From: Desulfobacteraceae bacterium
GTDB taxonomy: Bacteria; Desulfobacterota; Desulfobacteria; Desulfobacterales; JAUWMJ01
Reading direction: 5' to 3'
DNA: 10,095 bases
Assembly (NCBI GenBank): GCA_030612225.1
Contig: JAUWOH010000087.1
Location: 1 to 10,095, forward strand
Of this stretch, positions 1-6,899 are shown piece after piece (position 1 is the first letter of the stretch; each line of letters opens with the position of its first letter). The notes under the pieces were generated by a model. It did no database searches. It was not told the DNA's origin and worked only from the letters and a program-made list of their open reading frames with translations. Position numbers and translations under genes: made by a program.

Positions 1-1383
1 TTTGATAATATTTGCCCGGAATTTGGACATGTTGACGTTGTATCGGTAATGACCGGTTGAATCGGTATACCCTTTAATAGTTATTGTTGCTTCAGGGTTA
101 TGAATCATATATTTAGCAATTTGATGAAGAGTTTTAAATGCCTCATCAGTAAGCTCATTGGAATTGTGTTTGAAATAGATTATAATATTTTGATCCGGAG
201 AAGGCAGGAATTTCTCCTTGTTTGTCAGAGCCTTTTCCTTATCGTTACCGCTGTCGGCAGGTATTATCTCGACTTTGTTTGCTTCCTCCATTTCGGCACT
301 TAAGGTACGTTTTTCCTGCTGTAGAGAATCTTTATATTTCCTTGTGGTCAGCTCTTCAGCTGACCAATTCGGCGAACTTTTTGATGTTAAGCTGTTTATA
401 AGGTATGCAGTAATGAGAAGCAACAATGCAGCAGCGATGATATAACCCATCTTTATCATTGGCGGTGATTTTTTGTTAGTATTGTCTATCTTTTCATTTA
501 TATCTTTTGGGGGTTCTTTTTCTTTATCATCATCGCTGTTCTCAATTCTGGTTTTTGATGTTTCGAGTTTTCTTTCCGTAACGGGAATTTTAAGTTCTTC
601 AGCACATTCTCTTATGATTTTTACATTGACTTTTTTAATTCCCTTGGTATAGCCTGTAAGCAAGGCATGGTCACAAATAACATTGATAAGACGAGGATAG
701 CCGCTAGAAAATAAGTGGATTTCATGGATTGCACTTGCGCTGAAGATACTCTCCTTTGCCCCTGCTACTGCAAGACGATGTTTTACAAATTCTCCGGTTT
801 CACTTTCCGTTAATGGATCGATGTTGTATCTTAAAGTAATTCTCTGCCTTACGGCCCTGTTTTGTTCCTCCATTAAAATATCGTTAAATTCGTTTTGCCC
901 GACAAAAAAAATATTTATAAGCTTTTTATTATACAATTCAATATTTGAAAGAAGCCGAATCTCTTCAAGGAGTTTATGGTTAAGTCTCTGAGCCTCATCT
1001 ATTATCAATAGAACGTTTTGATTTTCAGCGTGTGCTTTGTGCAGAAAATCTGTTAGATGAACAAGAAAGTCCCCTTTGCTCTCAAACTTTTTATTAATCT
1101 TGAAACTGTTTGAAAGAGAATTGAAAAAATCAAGGATTTCCAGATCAGGATCGGGAATCGTTGCAATGATGGCTTCAATATCGAGTTTGCTTACAAGGGA
1201 ATTTATCAGTATGGTTTTCCCTGTACCTACATCTCCGGTAAGGAGAAGAAAACCTTTATTCTCCACAATCCCGTACTTCAAAGTGGAAAGGGCTTCTAAG
1301 TGCTTTTCACCCAGCCAGATGAATTTTGGATCAGTTGTAATCTGAAAAGGCTTCTCGGTAAAATTATAGTGTGAAAGGTACAA
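1..1383 (-). CDS. ExeA-like AAA ATPase with TM segment and C-terminal OmpA-like domain (C-terminus beyond window)
   Basis: I translated 461 codons without a stop from the TTG at 1383 to the window edge. Residues 1-40 (YNFTEKPF, TTDPKF) match the opening of the ExeA/GspA and XrtA-associated ATPase family. A Walker A motif GDVGTGKT lies at 50-57 and a Walker B motif LLIIDEAQ at 125-132. A GYPRLINVICDHALL stretch near 228-242 is typical of the family's lid region. An acidic/basic linker (270-308) leads to one TM helix at about 312-330, then a charged, probably periplasmic segment. From about 398 an OmpA-like peptidoglycan-binding domain begins (NSNELTDEAF, GYTDSTG at 438-444, then the helix containing SKFRANII), cut by the window edge. 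Classical ExeA carries a PG_binding_1 domain there instead. The likely role is ATP-driven help in building or operating an envelope secretion or polysaccharide machine anchored in the cell wall. It lies 18 bp after the 188-residue gene. The ATPase call is firm; the substrate is unknown. Confidence 0.93.
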   Translation of the reverse strand, partial: MYLSHYNFTEKPFQITTDPKFIWLGEKHLEALSTLKYGIVENKGFLLLTGDVGTGKTILINSLVSKLDIEAIIATIPDPDLEILDFFNSLSNSFKINKKFESKGDFLVHLTDFLHKAHAENQNVLLIIDEAQRLNHKLLEEIRLLSNIELYNKKLINIFFVGQNEFNDILMEEQNRAVRQRITLRYNIDPLTESETGEFVKHRLAVAGAKESIFSASAIHEIHLFSSGYPRLINVICDHALLTGYTKGIKKVNVKIIRECAEELKIPVTERKLETSKTRIENSDDDKEKEPPKDINEKIDNTNKKSPPMIKMGYIIAAALLLLITAYLINSLTSKSSPNWSAEELTTRKYKDSLQQEKRTLSAEMEEANKVEIIPADSGNDKEKALTNKEKFLPSPDQNIIIYFKHNSNELTDEAFKTLHQIAKYMIHNPEATITIKGYTDSTGHYRYNVNMSKFRANIIK

Positions 1384-1392
1384 GTGTATTTT

Positions 1393-1397
1393 CCTCC
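1393..1397 (-). promoter_or_regulatory. Shine-Dalgarno GGAGG fixing the TTG start of the ATPase gene
   Basis: On the minus strand GGAGG (1397-1393) is followed by 9 nt and then TTG at 1383-1381. The first residues read from this TTG (M-Y-L-S-H-Y-N-F) align with the usual family N-terminus MYxxxYxLxEKPF, so TTG rather than a downstream ATG is the start. Confidence 0.8.
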
Positions 1398-1401
1398 AAA
1401 A

Positions 1402-1968
1402 TCAGGTTTTGTCTTTTTTTGATAATAGTCCACGGCTGTAATAAAGATAAAGAATAACCCACAAAATAAAGAAAAAGATAATATATGCGTTCCGTTGCCT
1501 GGTCAACTTTTTTTTCTTTTTATTGATTAAGTTGACAGAATTTTTAAGTTCTCTTTTAACTATTTCCAGCTCGTTGAGCAGACTGTCAATATCGGAATTT
1601 TCAGTAAAAGAAACCAGTCGTTTTGATTTGTTTTCAAAATCTCTGACATTATATATATCAAAAAGAATTTTTTGCCTTTCAGTTAAGTATGAGATATCAT
1701 GTATTTCTTTTGCAAATTCAACACAATAGAATTTTTTGAACGGGTTGATTGAAGGTACTTCACCAAGCTTGCTTATCCTTTCTGCTATTCCGGTATCGAG
1801 TTGAGTGGATATTTCCTGCATGGAAGCACTTAGTTTTCCTATCAGGTCATTATTTTTTTTGAGGTCCTCACCACTTAAGGCCGATATAAAGAAAATTAAA
1901 AATCCGGCAGTAAGACAACTGGTAATAATTTTAATAATTATTAGAAATTCGCCTTTGATTAATGACAT
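1402..1968 (-). CDS. hypothetical two-TM protein with a helical, probably coiled-coil middle
   Basis: This is a 188-residue protein I do not recognise. A hydrophobic helix at about 8-30 (FLIIIKIITSCLTAGFLIFF) and a second at about 161-177 (YIIFFFILWVILYLYY) flank a mostly helical middle rich in K, E, L and S (35-158). The region around 125-150 has heptad-like spacing and ends in a strongly basic cluster KKKKKLTRQR just before the second helix. By the positive-inside rule that cluster favours a cytoplasmic middle, but the topology is unsettled. It has a single cysteine in the middle (C82) and no catalytic motif. The start is ATG at 1968 with AAGGAA about 9 nt upstream. The stop lies 18 bp before the ATPase TTG, so the two are surely cotranscribed; it may be a membrane partner of that ATPase. 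This is inference from context only. Confidence 0.82.
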   Translation of the reverse strand: MSLIKGEFLIIIKIITSCLTAGFLIFFISALSGEDLKKNNDLIGKLSASMQEISTQLDTGIAERISKLGEVPSINPFKKFYCVEFAKEIHDISYLTERQKILFDIYNVRDFENKSKRLVSFTENSDIDSLLNELEIVKRELKNSVNLINKKKKKLTRQRNAYIIFFFILWVILYLYYSRGLLSKKDKT

Positions 1969-2003
1969 GGTTTATTTTCCTTTTATGCTGTTGATTGAAA
2001 AGA

Positions 2004-2037
2004 TTTACCACGAAGTTACACGGAAATCCACTGAAAT
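2004..2037. repeat. degenerate CACGAAG-type intergenic repeat
   Basis: The sequence TTTACCACGAAGTTACACGG followed by AAATCCACTGAAAT looks like a worn member of the CACGAAG micro-repeat family (reverse strand TTCGTGGTAAA) often seen between genes in large repeat-rich bacterial genomes. It sits in the 122-bp gap between the kinase gene and the 188-residue gene. Family assignment is from memory of the pattern. Confidence 0.5.
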
Positions 2038-2048
2038 ATGATTAATAC

Positions 2049-2090
2049 TATCAACTATGAGCTGTGAGCTATCAGCTATGATCTATGAGC
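2049..2090. repeat. AGCTATGAGC-type short tandem repeat abutting the kinase stop codon
   Basis: About 42 bp of imperfect 7- to 8-bp units (ACTATGAGCTGTGAGCTATC, then AGCTATGATCTATGAGC). The repeat ends at the base directly following the kinase stop codon (TAA at 2093-2091 on the minus strand). Related AGCTATCAG and GCTCATAGCT units occur at 5907-5921 and 8741-8813, so this is a multi-copy family. No coding role is evident. Confidence 0.75.
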
Positions 2091-5000
2091 TTACCCTTTG
2101 GTATCCAGAATCTCGCTGATTTTATGTGACAGCTGTTCCATATTAAATGGTTTCTGAATAAATCCGTTGCAGCCACGGTTTAAAATGTCCGTAGCCTGCC
2201 CACGAATACTGTAACCACTGGAAAGAAGAACCTTTATTCCAGGATTAATCTCTTTTAGCCTGTCATAAGTTTCACTGCCGCTCATATTTGGCATTATCAT
2301 ATCCAGTACAACCAAGTCAATTTTATCCTGGCTTTCCCTGTAAATTTTAATGGCCTCTTCTCCCCCCAGCGCGACAAATACCTTACAACCTAAGGCTTCA
2401 ACAACCTGACGGCATCCTTGAACAACAACCTCTTCATCATCTACTAAAAGAATGGTTTCATTGCCCAATGATGCATTAAGAGATATTTCCTTATCTTCAA
2501 TAGTTTTAGCAACAGATGAAGAAATCGGCAGATAGATGTTGAAAGTCGTTCCTCGTCCTAATTCACTGTAACAATTGATGATACCCTCATGATTTTTAAT
2601 AATTCCGTATGCGGATGCCAATCCCAGACCGGTTCCGGTACCCATATGTCTTGTTGTAAAAAAAGGTTCAAATATTCTCTTTAAGGTTTTTTTATCCATG
2701 CCTGTGCCGTTGTCTGTTACCGATACCTTAACATATTTGCCGGGTAAAGTTTGATAGAGCTTTGTCTGGTTATATTTGGCATCAAGCGTGACGTTATCTG
2801 TTTCAATATACAGATCTCCACCATCAGGCATTGCCTGCCATGCATTAACATACATATTTAAAAGTACCTGTTCAATCTGGCCCATGTCAACATTAACCGT
2901 TCGAAGATCTTCATTCTGTTTTATATGAATCGTGATTTCTTTTCTTGTGTGGCCAAAAATAAGTGAAGTTCTGTTAACGATTTCATTCAGGTTGCATGGG
3001 GTAACAACATATTTTCCCCGTCTTGCAAAACCAAGGAGCTGCTGGGTGAGTTTGGCTCCGCTTTTAATACACCTTTCAATCAGTTTTATGTTTTCATAAT
3101 GAGAGTGATCCTTATTGATGTCCAGAAGCATAACGGAAGCGCTTCCCTGTATTCCCATGAGCAAATTATTAAAATCGTGGGCAATGCCACCTGCCAGAGT
3201 TCCGATAGATTCTATTCTTTGGGATTGCTGGACCTGGGCTTCCAGCCTCTTTTGCATTGTCATGTCCCTTAAGAAATTTAAAGCCGCCGGCTTTCCTTCC
3301 CAGTTAACCGGAACAACACTCATCTGAACCCATATTTCTTCACCATATTTATTAATGACCTTGAAAGAATTTGTATCAGACAGGTTTTCGCCCCTTAGCC
3401 TTCCGGAATACCAGTTAATGACCCTTTTGCGTTGTTCGGGATAAATATATCTGTCAAGCAAAGCCCAATTACTGCTCTGATTTGCTCCAACAAAATCACT
3501 CAACTCCCTGGCTTTAGGATTTGCAAATTTAATTTTTCGATTTTGAATAATAAAGATGGCATCATTTGAATTTTCGACCAGGAGGCGATACTTTTCTTCT
3601 GATTCCCGCAAAGCCTCTTCAGCCTCCTTTGCCTCGGTAATATCGCGCATGTGTTCTATCACTTTTGTTACACTGCCTGATTCATCTATAATCGGATAAA
3701 ATCTGATATCAAACCATATACCTAAAGACTCATCGTATCTTATCATGCTGGCGGGTCGCTTTTCCAGGTATGTTTGTGAGATCGTACAATTTTCACACGG
3801 CTTATCGTAACCGATAAGTTCGTAACATTTTTTCCCTTCGATTTTCTTATTAGTTAAATTAAGGAGCTTATTACCGGCGGCATTATATCGAATTATGTTA
3901 TGCTCAATGTCCTGAATACCAAGGATATCCGGTATATTATCGACTATTGTTTCAAGGAGGATCGAAGTTTCTTTAAGTTCTGCAGTTCGTTCTTTAACAA
4001 GTTCTTCCAGATGCTCGCGATATTTTTCCAGTTTTTCTTCCGCCCCTTTTCGTTCCTCCTCCACACTGATGGCAGAGGCAATAATACTCATTATTCGATT
4101 GTCTCCCCTGCTTAAAGCGTAGTCATCTTTAAACAACGCGCATAGGGAACCTACATAAGCATTGTCGAATTTAACAGCTTTACCAACATATGTCTGGAGT
4201 TTATAATTAATTACATTAGAATCAGTCCTTGCGTAACGCGATTGTTGAAGATTTGAAACCAGGAGGAACTTGTCACTATTCTTTTTTATTATATTGTAGC
4301 ATATATTGTCCTCGACCTTTTCCGCCGGCCTGTAATCCTGATGAGTGTTCCACTTCCCCCGTGAATAGATGATTCCATCTTCCAGTCGATTGTAAATTGC
4401 GCACGTGGCACCCAGAAGCTCTCCGCAAAGCGCGGTAAGACGGTTTATGTTATCAAGGGATTCGGACCCGAAACTTAAAAAGCAGTCGTTTATCTTGGAA
4501 AGCCTTTCTTCAAGGCGCATCCTCCGGCTCATTTCCTGTTTAATATCAGTAATGTCACGGTTACTGACACGCCTTCCTAGAGAACGACCATCCATTCCCC
4601 TAACCGGCTGGCAAACATGGCCTATCCAGCGCACTACGCCTTCACGAGAAATAATACGAAATTCAAGCGATTCCACTTTCCGGCTCTGTAACTCAGTGCT
4701 TATGTGTTTTGTTATGCGCTGCCTGTCATCAGGATGAATAATTTCTTCAAGCAGTTTGGGATTTTTTTTAAAGTCATCCGGCAGGTACCCGGTTATACGT
4801 TCACACGACGGCGAAACATAAACAAGCTTTCCATCTTCCCCGACCCAGTATTCCCAGTGATATGTAAAGTCAGCTACGGTTTTAAAGCTTTCTTCACTTT
4901 TCCTTAAAGCATCCCTGACTTTCCTTAAAGCATTGATGCTGACCTGAGCATGGGAACCAAATATGATTAAAAGACATAAAACAATGACACGTGTGTATAT

Positions 5001-5186
5001 ATCATATAAATCAGGTCCGACCAGTTCCTGCATTAAATTGAGCTTTTGCGAAAAAAAGATATTTAAAATGGAATCAAGAAGCCAGTATATTGTCGCAATA
5101 ATAATTCCGGACAGTACCATTGATTCTGCAAGTTTTTTTACGCCTTTAGAAGAATCATTTGTTTTTAATATCTTTAGCCTTTTCAA
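2091..5186 (-). CDS. membrane hybrid histidine kinase: 2 TM, PAS, GAF, PAS, PAS, HisKA, HATPase, REC
   Basis: A 1031-residue sensor kinase. TM helices lie at about 24-46 and 65-83 with only a short loop between them, so sensing is probably intramembrane or cytoplasmic. Domains follow in order: PAS at about 98-215 (closing RDITDIKQ), GAF at about 230-378, a coiled linker, PAS at about 406-520 with a cysteine set C454/C464/C467 (PCENC), and PAS at about 530-645. The HisKA H-box AHDFNNLL places the phospho-accepting His at 670. HATPase follows, with N-box NMYVNAWQA (778-786), DNGTGMD (825-831) and GTGTGLGLA (849-857). The C-terminal receiver (about 910-1028) has acidic pocket D916/D917, phospho-acceptor D962 in LDMIMPNMSG and K1012 in QKPF. 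All catalytic residues are present, so it should be active. The HDFNNLL H-box with a terminal receiver is a common hybrid class. No DNA-binding output or Hpt domain is encoded here, so the partner lies elsewhere. Control of the polysaccharide genes is a guess from proximity. Confidence 0.95.
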   Translation of the reverse strand: MKRLKILKTNDSSKGVKKLAESMVLSGIIIATIYWLLDSILNIFFSQKLNLMQELVGPDLYDIYTRVIVLCLLIIFGSHAQVSINALRKVRDALRKSEESFKTVADFTYHWEYWVGEDGKLVYVSPSCERITGYLPDDFKKNPKLLEEIIHPDDRQRITKHISTELQSRKVESLEFRIISREGVVRWIGHVCQPVRGMDGRSLGRRVSNRDITDIKQEMSRRMRLEERLSKINDCFLSFGSESLDNINRLTALCGELLGATCAIYNRLEDGIIYSRGKWNTHQDYRPAEKVEDNICYNIIKKNSDKFLLVSNLQQSRYARTDSNVINYKLQTYVGKAVKFDNAYVGSLCALFKDDYALSRGDNRIMSIIASAISVEEERKGAEEKLEKYREHLEELVKERTAELKETSILLETIVDNIPDILGIQDIEHNIIRYNAAGNKLLNLTNKKIEGKKCYELIGYDKPCENCTISQTYLEKRPASMIRYDESLGIWFDIRFYPIIDESGSVTKVIEHMRDITEAKEAEEALRESEEKYRLLVENSNDAIFIIQNRKIKFANPKARELSDFVGANQSSNWALLDRYIYPEQRKRVINWYSGRLRGENLSDTNSFKVINKYGEEIWVQMSVVPVNWEGKPAALNFLRDMTMQKRLEAQVQQSQRIESIGTLAGGIAHDFNNLLMGIQGSASVMLLDINKDHSHYENIKLIERCIKSGAKLTQQLLGFARRGKYVVTPCNLNEIVNRTSLIFGHTRKEITIHIKQNEDLRTVNVDMGQIEQVLLNMYVNAWQAMPDGGDLYIETDNVTLDAKYNQTKLYQTLPGKYVKVSVTDNGTGMDKKTLKRIFEPFFTTRHMGTGTGLGLASAYGIIKNHEGIINCYSELGRGTTFNIYLPISSSVAKTIEDKEISLNASLGNETILLVDDEEVVVQGCRQVVEALGCKVFVALGGEEAIKIYRESQDKIDLVVLDMIMPNMSGSETYDRLKEINPGIKVLLSSGYSIRGQATDILNRGCNGFIQKPFNMEQLSHKISEILDTKG

Positions 5187-5192
5187 TTCTTA

Positions 5193-5197
5193 CTCCC
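5193..5197 (-). promoter_or_regulatory. Shine-Dalgarno GGGAG fixing the TTG start of the kinase gene
   Basis: GGGAG (5197-5193, minus strand) lies 6 nt before TTG at 5186-5184. An in-frame TAA two codons upstream of this TTG (5192-5190) rules out a longer protein, and the next Met (residue 23) would fall at the start of the first TM helix. TTG is therefore the best start. Confidence 0.75.
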
Positions 5198-5225
5198 AAG
5201 TTGTGTAAACGTGATACCTTTGGCA

Positions 5226-5280
5226 ACGAAAAATGATCAGTTTTGTCCGCCTTCGGCGGATGAGTGTATTTATTATTTAG
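5226..5280 (+). repeat. direct repeat D1
   Basis: It opens with ACGAAAAATGATC, holds a short hairpin TCCGCC/GGCGGA (5246-5260) and ends TGTATTTATTATTTAG, running straight into a terminal arm. It is near-identical in plan to D2 (5453-5510), but the hairpin bases differ in a paired way. Confidence 0.8.
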
Positions 5281-5340
5281 CCACCCCGGTACCATCTGCC
5301 GGAGCTACGGGGCAGGCAGACACACACAGACGGACACAGA
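5277..5340 (+). repeat. left terminal arm L1 of Island A
   Basis: Starts TTAGCCACCCCGGTACCATC, continues through AGCTACGGGGCAGGCAGAC and ends in CACACAGAC-like micro-repeats. It is the inverted counterpart of the right arm 5785-5873, and a direct copy of the arms at 6900 and 6962. Relative to the right arms it lacks 24 nt after CTGCCGG. Confidence 0.88.
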
Positions 5341-5342
5341 CG

Positions 5343-5371
5343 TTTTATTCGGCTGACACAGCCGAATAAAA
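5343..5371. other. perfect 13-bp hairpin followed by a GTCATCGCTTCGCGAA box
   Basis: TTTTATTCGGCTG pairs with CAGCCGAATAAAA around a 3-nt ACA loop. The box GTCATCGCTTCGCGAA follows at 5376-5391. Hairpins of different sequence at 5642-5672 and 7110-7170 stand before the same type of box. Confidence 0.85.
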
Positions 5372-5452
5372 AAAAGTCATCGCTTCGCGAAAAAATAATA
5401 TATTTCAGCCTATTTGCAATAACTGCGAGTCTGCTGAGTATTAGCTTCAACA

Positions 5453-5510
5453 ACGAAAAAATGATCTGTCTTATCCGCTTCTTGCGGATGATTGTATTTA
5501 TTATTTAGCC
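5453..5510 (+). repeat. direct repeat D2
   Basis: Second copy of D1: ACGAAAAAATGATCTGTC, hairpin ATCCGC/GCGGAT (5473-5489), end TGTATTTATTATTTAGCC. The arm that follows it is broken after TTAGCCAC and continues as GGACCAGTCTTCGC. Confidence 0.8.
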
Positions 5511-5513
5511 ACG

Positions 5514-5563
5514 GACCAGTCTTCGCACGAGGCTTCGCCCCGGCAAGCACACACAGACCCACC
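5514..5563 (+). repeat. CTTCGC / GGCAAGCACACACAGAC block, Island A copy
   Basis: GACCAGTCTTCGCACGAGG followed by CTTCGCCCCGGCAAGCACAC. The same block, longer by an internal segment, is at 7024-7103 in Island B, and a diverged form is at 9089-9134 in Island C, so one sub-module is shared by all three islands. Confidence 0.65.
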
Positions 5564-5605
5564 CCAGAGGAATAGGCTTCGCATTCCACAGGGCAGGCAC
5601 GGACA

Positions 5606-5636
5606 TGCTGTGAAATGCTTGGCGCATTTCCCAGCA
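5606..5636. other. 13-bp hairpin with one mismatch
   Basis: TGCTGTGAAATGC and GCATTTCCCAGCA are complementary except at one position, with a 5-nt loop. It lies inside Island A and has no T-run, so it is not a standard terminator. Confidence 0.7.
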
Positions 5637-5641
5637 GGGAT

Positions 5642-5690
5642 TTTTTGTTCGGACAATTTGTTCGAACAAAAACTGCGTCGCTTCGCGAAG
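5642..5690. other. hairpin TTTTTGTTCG/CGAACAAAAA plus CGCTTCGCGAAG box
   Basis: Stem arms at 5642-5651 and 5663-5672, then GCGTCGCTTCGCGAAG at 5675-5690. The same plan with other stem bases is at 5343-5391 and 7110-7190. A TGCCCAAAGGGCA hairpin follows at 5698-5710, exactly as in Island B at 7198-7210. Confidence 0.75.
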
Positions 5691-5717
5691 TTTTTACTGC
5701 CCAAAGGGCATACAACC

Positions 5718-5777
5718 TTTTCCCGGCCGAGTACTGTCGAAGCGAAGCGTAGATCCCGCACATCGGGGCCGGGAAAA
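5718..5777. other. TTTTCCCGGCC/GGCCGGGAAAA stem of Island A
   Basis: An 11-bp perfect stem (5718-5728 with 5767-5777) closes a loop containing GTCGAAGCGAAGCG. It holds the same place as the CCGGCC/GGCCGG hairpin of Island B near 7223-7240. Confidence 0.7.
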
Positions 5778-5784
5778 AGAATAT

Positions 5785-5873
5785 GTCTGTGTGAGTCTGT
5801 GTGGGTCTGCCTGCCCCGCAGCTCCCCGTAAAAAGCCGGGATTAAAACCGGCAGATGGTACCGGGGTGGCTAA
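5785..5873 (-). repeat. right terminal arm R1 of Island A
   Basis: Reads GTCTGTGTGAGTCTGTGTGG and ends ATGGTACCGGGGTGGCTAA, the inverted complement of the left arms. It carries a 24-nt segment (GGATTAAAACC side) absent from every left arm here. It starts 36 bp past the deacetylase stop in the direction of transcription. Confidence 0.88.
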
Positions 5874-5906
5874 ATTTGATTTTTTAGAAGACCGCCAACT
5901 TCAGTG

Positions 5907-5921
5907 CTATCAGCTATCAGC
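5907..5921. repeat. AGCTATCAG repeat pair containing the deacetylase stop codon
   Basis: CTATCAGCTATCAG (minus strand CTGATAGCTGATAG) is a two-unit member of the family at 2049-2090 and 8741-8813. The codons GCT GAT AGC TGA are read through it, so the last residues A-D-S and the stop come from repeat DNA. Confidence 0.7.
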
Positions 5922-6869
5922 CACTTTATCAAGATACTGCCGGCAACTGATAAACCGGCACCGACCGAAATATTCAATAAAACAAGTTAATTTTAAAAAG
6001 TTTTTATTTAGGTTGATATAATGTTTGAATTTGCTGAATGATGAAGCTTTACTGACCCTTGGTTGATCAGGGTCAATTTCCCATGGATGCATATAGAAAA
6101 GATAAGCATTTTCTTTTTTCAGTATGCTTTCCACACCGCGCTTAAATATCGAAAAAGGAATTATTCGAAAGTATGCACCGCCGCCCCAAGGCAGAACGAA
6201 ACTCCCAGAGAAAAGATTTTTCCGAATATTTTGCTCTGAGCTCAAAGCTGAAAGCTCATAGGGTAAAAGGTTCTGAAGAGTTAAATTGCTTATGGGGAGT
6301 TCATGGAAATTGTTAGAAACCTGATAGGAAATTCCTTTCTTTGTGTAGCTATTTAGCAATATCTTTCCGTATCGGCCATGCATAGCAAAAGAGTTAAAGC
6401 TTGAGTCGTAAAGATAGCCGCATTCTTCAATAACCTTCAGGGTGTCATCACTAATCGAAAAGCTTGGGGCTCTGAAGCCTAGTACAGGAGCACTGATAAT
6501 ATCTTCCAAAAGCTTTTTACTGTCGAGTAAATCCTGTTTTAACCTGTCTTTTGGCTCTTCATTACAAAGGTTGTGATCAAACCCGTGGGATGCAACTTCG
6601 TGGCCTCTGTTTTGTATTTCGCGGACAAGATGGGGAAGACGTTCGGCAAGCCAGCCGAGGATGAAGAAAGTGCAACGCACTTTGTGTGCGTGTCGGTTGA
6701 GGGTTGTGGGTTGTTGGTTGCTGGAATCGAAGAGGTCGAGAAGGCGGTGGACGTTTTTTTCGACTCGAAAATCATAGGATGACCAGGTGGAAAAAGGGAT
6801 ATACTGTTTGAAGTTTTCTACCTGGAACCAGTCTTCGACATCTATTGTTAAAAGGATTGATGGCGGCAT
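5910..6869 (-). CDS. XrtA/PEP-CTERM-type polysaccharide deacetylase (DUF3473 family)
   Basis: A 319-residue NodB-fold carbohydrate esterase family 4 protein of the exosortase-A-associated subfamily. The metal/catalytic motif LTIDVEDWFQ (7-16, D10/D13) is at the N-terminus; SHGFDH (94-99) gives the metal-binding histidines H95 and H99. GFRAPSFSIS (131-140) follows, then the subfamily signatures GGGAYFRIIPF (229-239) and YMHPWEIDPDQPR (259-271), with FKHYINL near 281-287. It probably N-deacetylates a polysaccharide of the locus. No signal peptide is visible, as in many relatives, suggesting cytoplasmic action or an unusual location. Residues about 51-62 (QQPTTLNRHAHK) interrupt the expected LLDLFDSSN-VRCTFFILGW run and look like an in-frame insertion. 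The ATG has no clear Shine-Dalgarno, but the start fits the family. The stop TGA lies inside a GCTGATAGCTGATAG repeat. Confidence 0.93.
   Translation of the reverse strand: MPPSILLTIDVEDWFQVENFKQYIPFSTWSSYDFRVEKNVHRLLDLFDSSNQQPTTLNRHAHKVRCTFFILGWLAERLPHLVREIQNRGHEVASHGFDHNLCNEEPKDRLKQDLLDSKKLLEDIISAPVLGFRAPSFSISDDTLKVIEECGYLYDSSFNSFAMHGRYGKILLNSYTKKGISYQVSNNFHELPISNLTLQNLLPYELSALSSEQNIRKNLFSGSFVLPWGGGAYFRIIPFSIFKRGVESILKKENAYLFYMHPWEIDPDQPRVSKASSFSKFKHYINLNKNFLKLTCFIEYFGRCRFISCRQYLDKVADS
6678..6725 (-). repeat. low-complexity in-frame insertion inside the deacetylase gene
   Basis: Minus-strand DNA here is dominated by CAACCAACAACCCACAACCC and similar C/A strings. It encodes about 12 extra residues (around 51-62) between two strongly family-like blocks. 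Length is a multiple of three and the frame is kept. The exact borders are my estimate. Confidence 0.55.
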
Positions 6870-6899
6870 TAGGATAGTAGTTGAATCGATTTTTATTAT

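Larger units (their letters stand above)
5226..5873. repeat. Island A: composite non-coding repeat island filling the deacetylase-kinase gap
   Basis: This 723-bp gap (5187-5909) holds no credible gene. It holds two direct repeats (D1 5226-5280, D2 5453-5510), a left terminal arm (5277-5340), a broken left arm starting at D2's end, an inverted right arm (5785-5873), and a series of strong hairpins at 5343-5371, 5606-5636, 5642-5672, 5698-5710 and 5718-5777. Visibly more GC-rich than the flanking genes. Its order of parts is repeated in Island B (6900-7378). It could be a non-autonomous mobile element, a structured RNA or DNA element, or a domesticated repeat; no transposase is seen in the window. 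Confidence 0.85.

Noticed and set aside
1076..1345. Plus-strand frame opposite the ATPase, and other plus-strand frames opposite the kinase, dehydrogenase and ligase
   Set aside because: They are antisense to well-supported genes and show no recognisable domains or start signals.
5410..5763. Open frames on both strands inside Island A (including 5610-5831 plus and 5501-5761 minus)
   Set aside because: They run through hairpins and shared repeat blocks, lack ribosome-binding sites and family features, and their counterparts in Island B are not conserved as protein.
5785..5873. Terminal arms as a riboswitch (c-di-GMP-I like, because of AGCCAC, GGTACC and AGCTACGGGG strings)
   Set aside because: The conserved core and tandem helices of that riboswitch could not be laid out, and the arms occur as inverted pairs at gene 3' ends as well as 5' sides.
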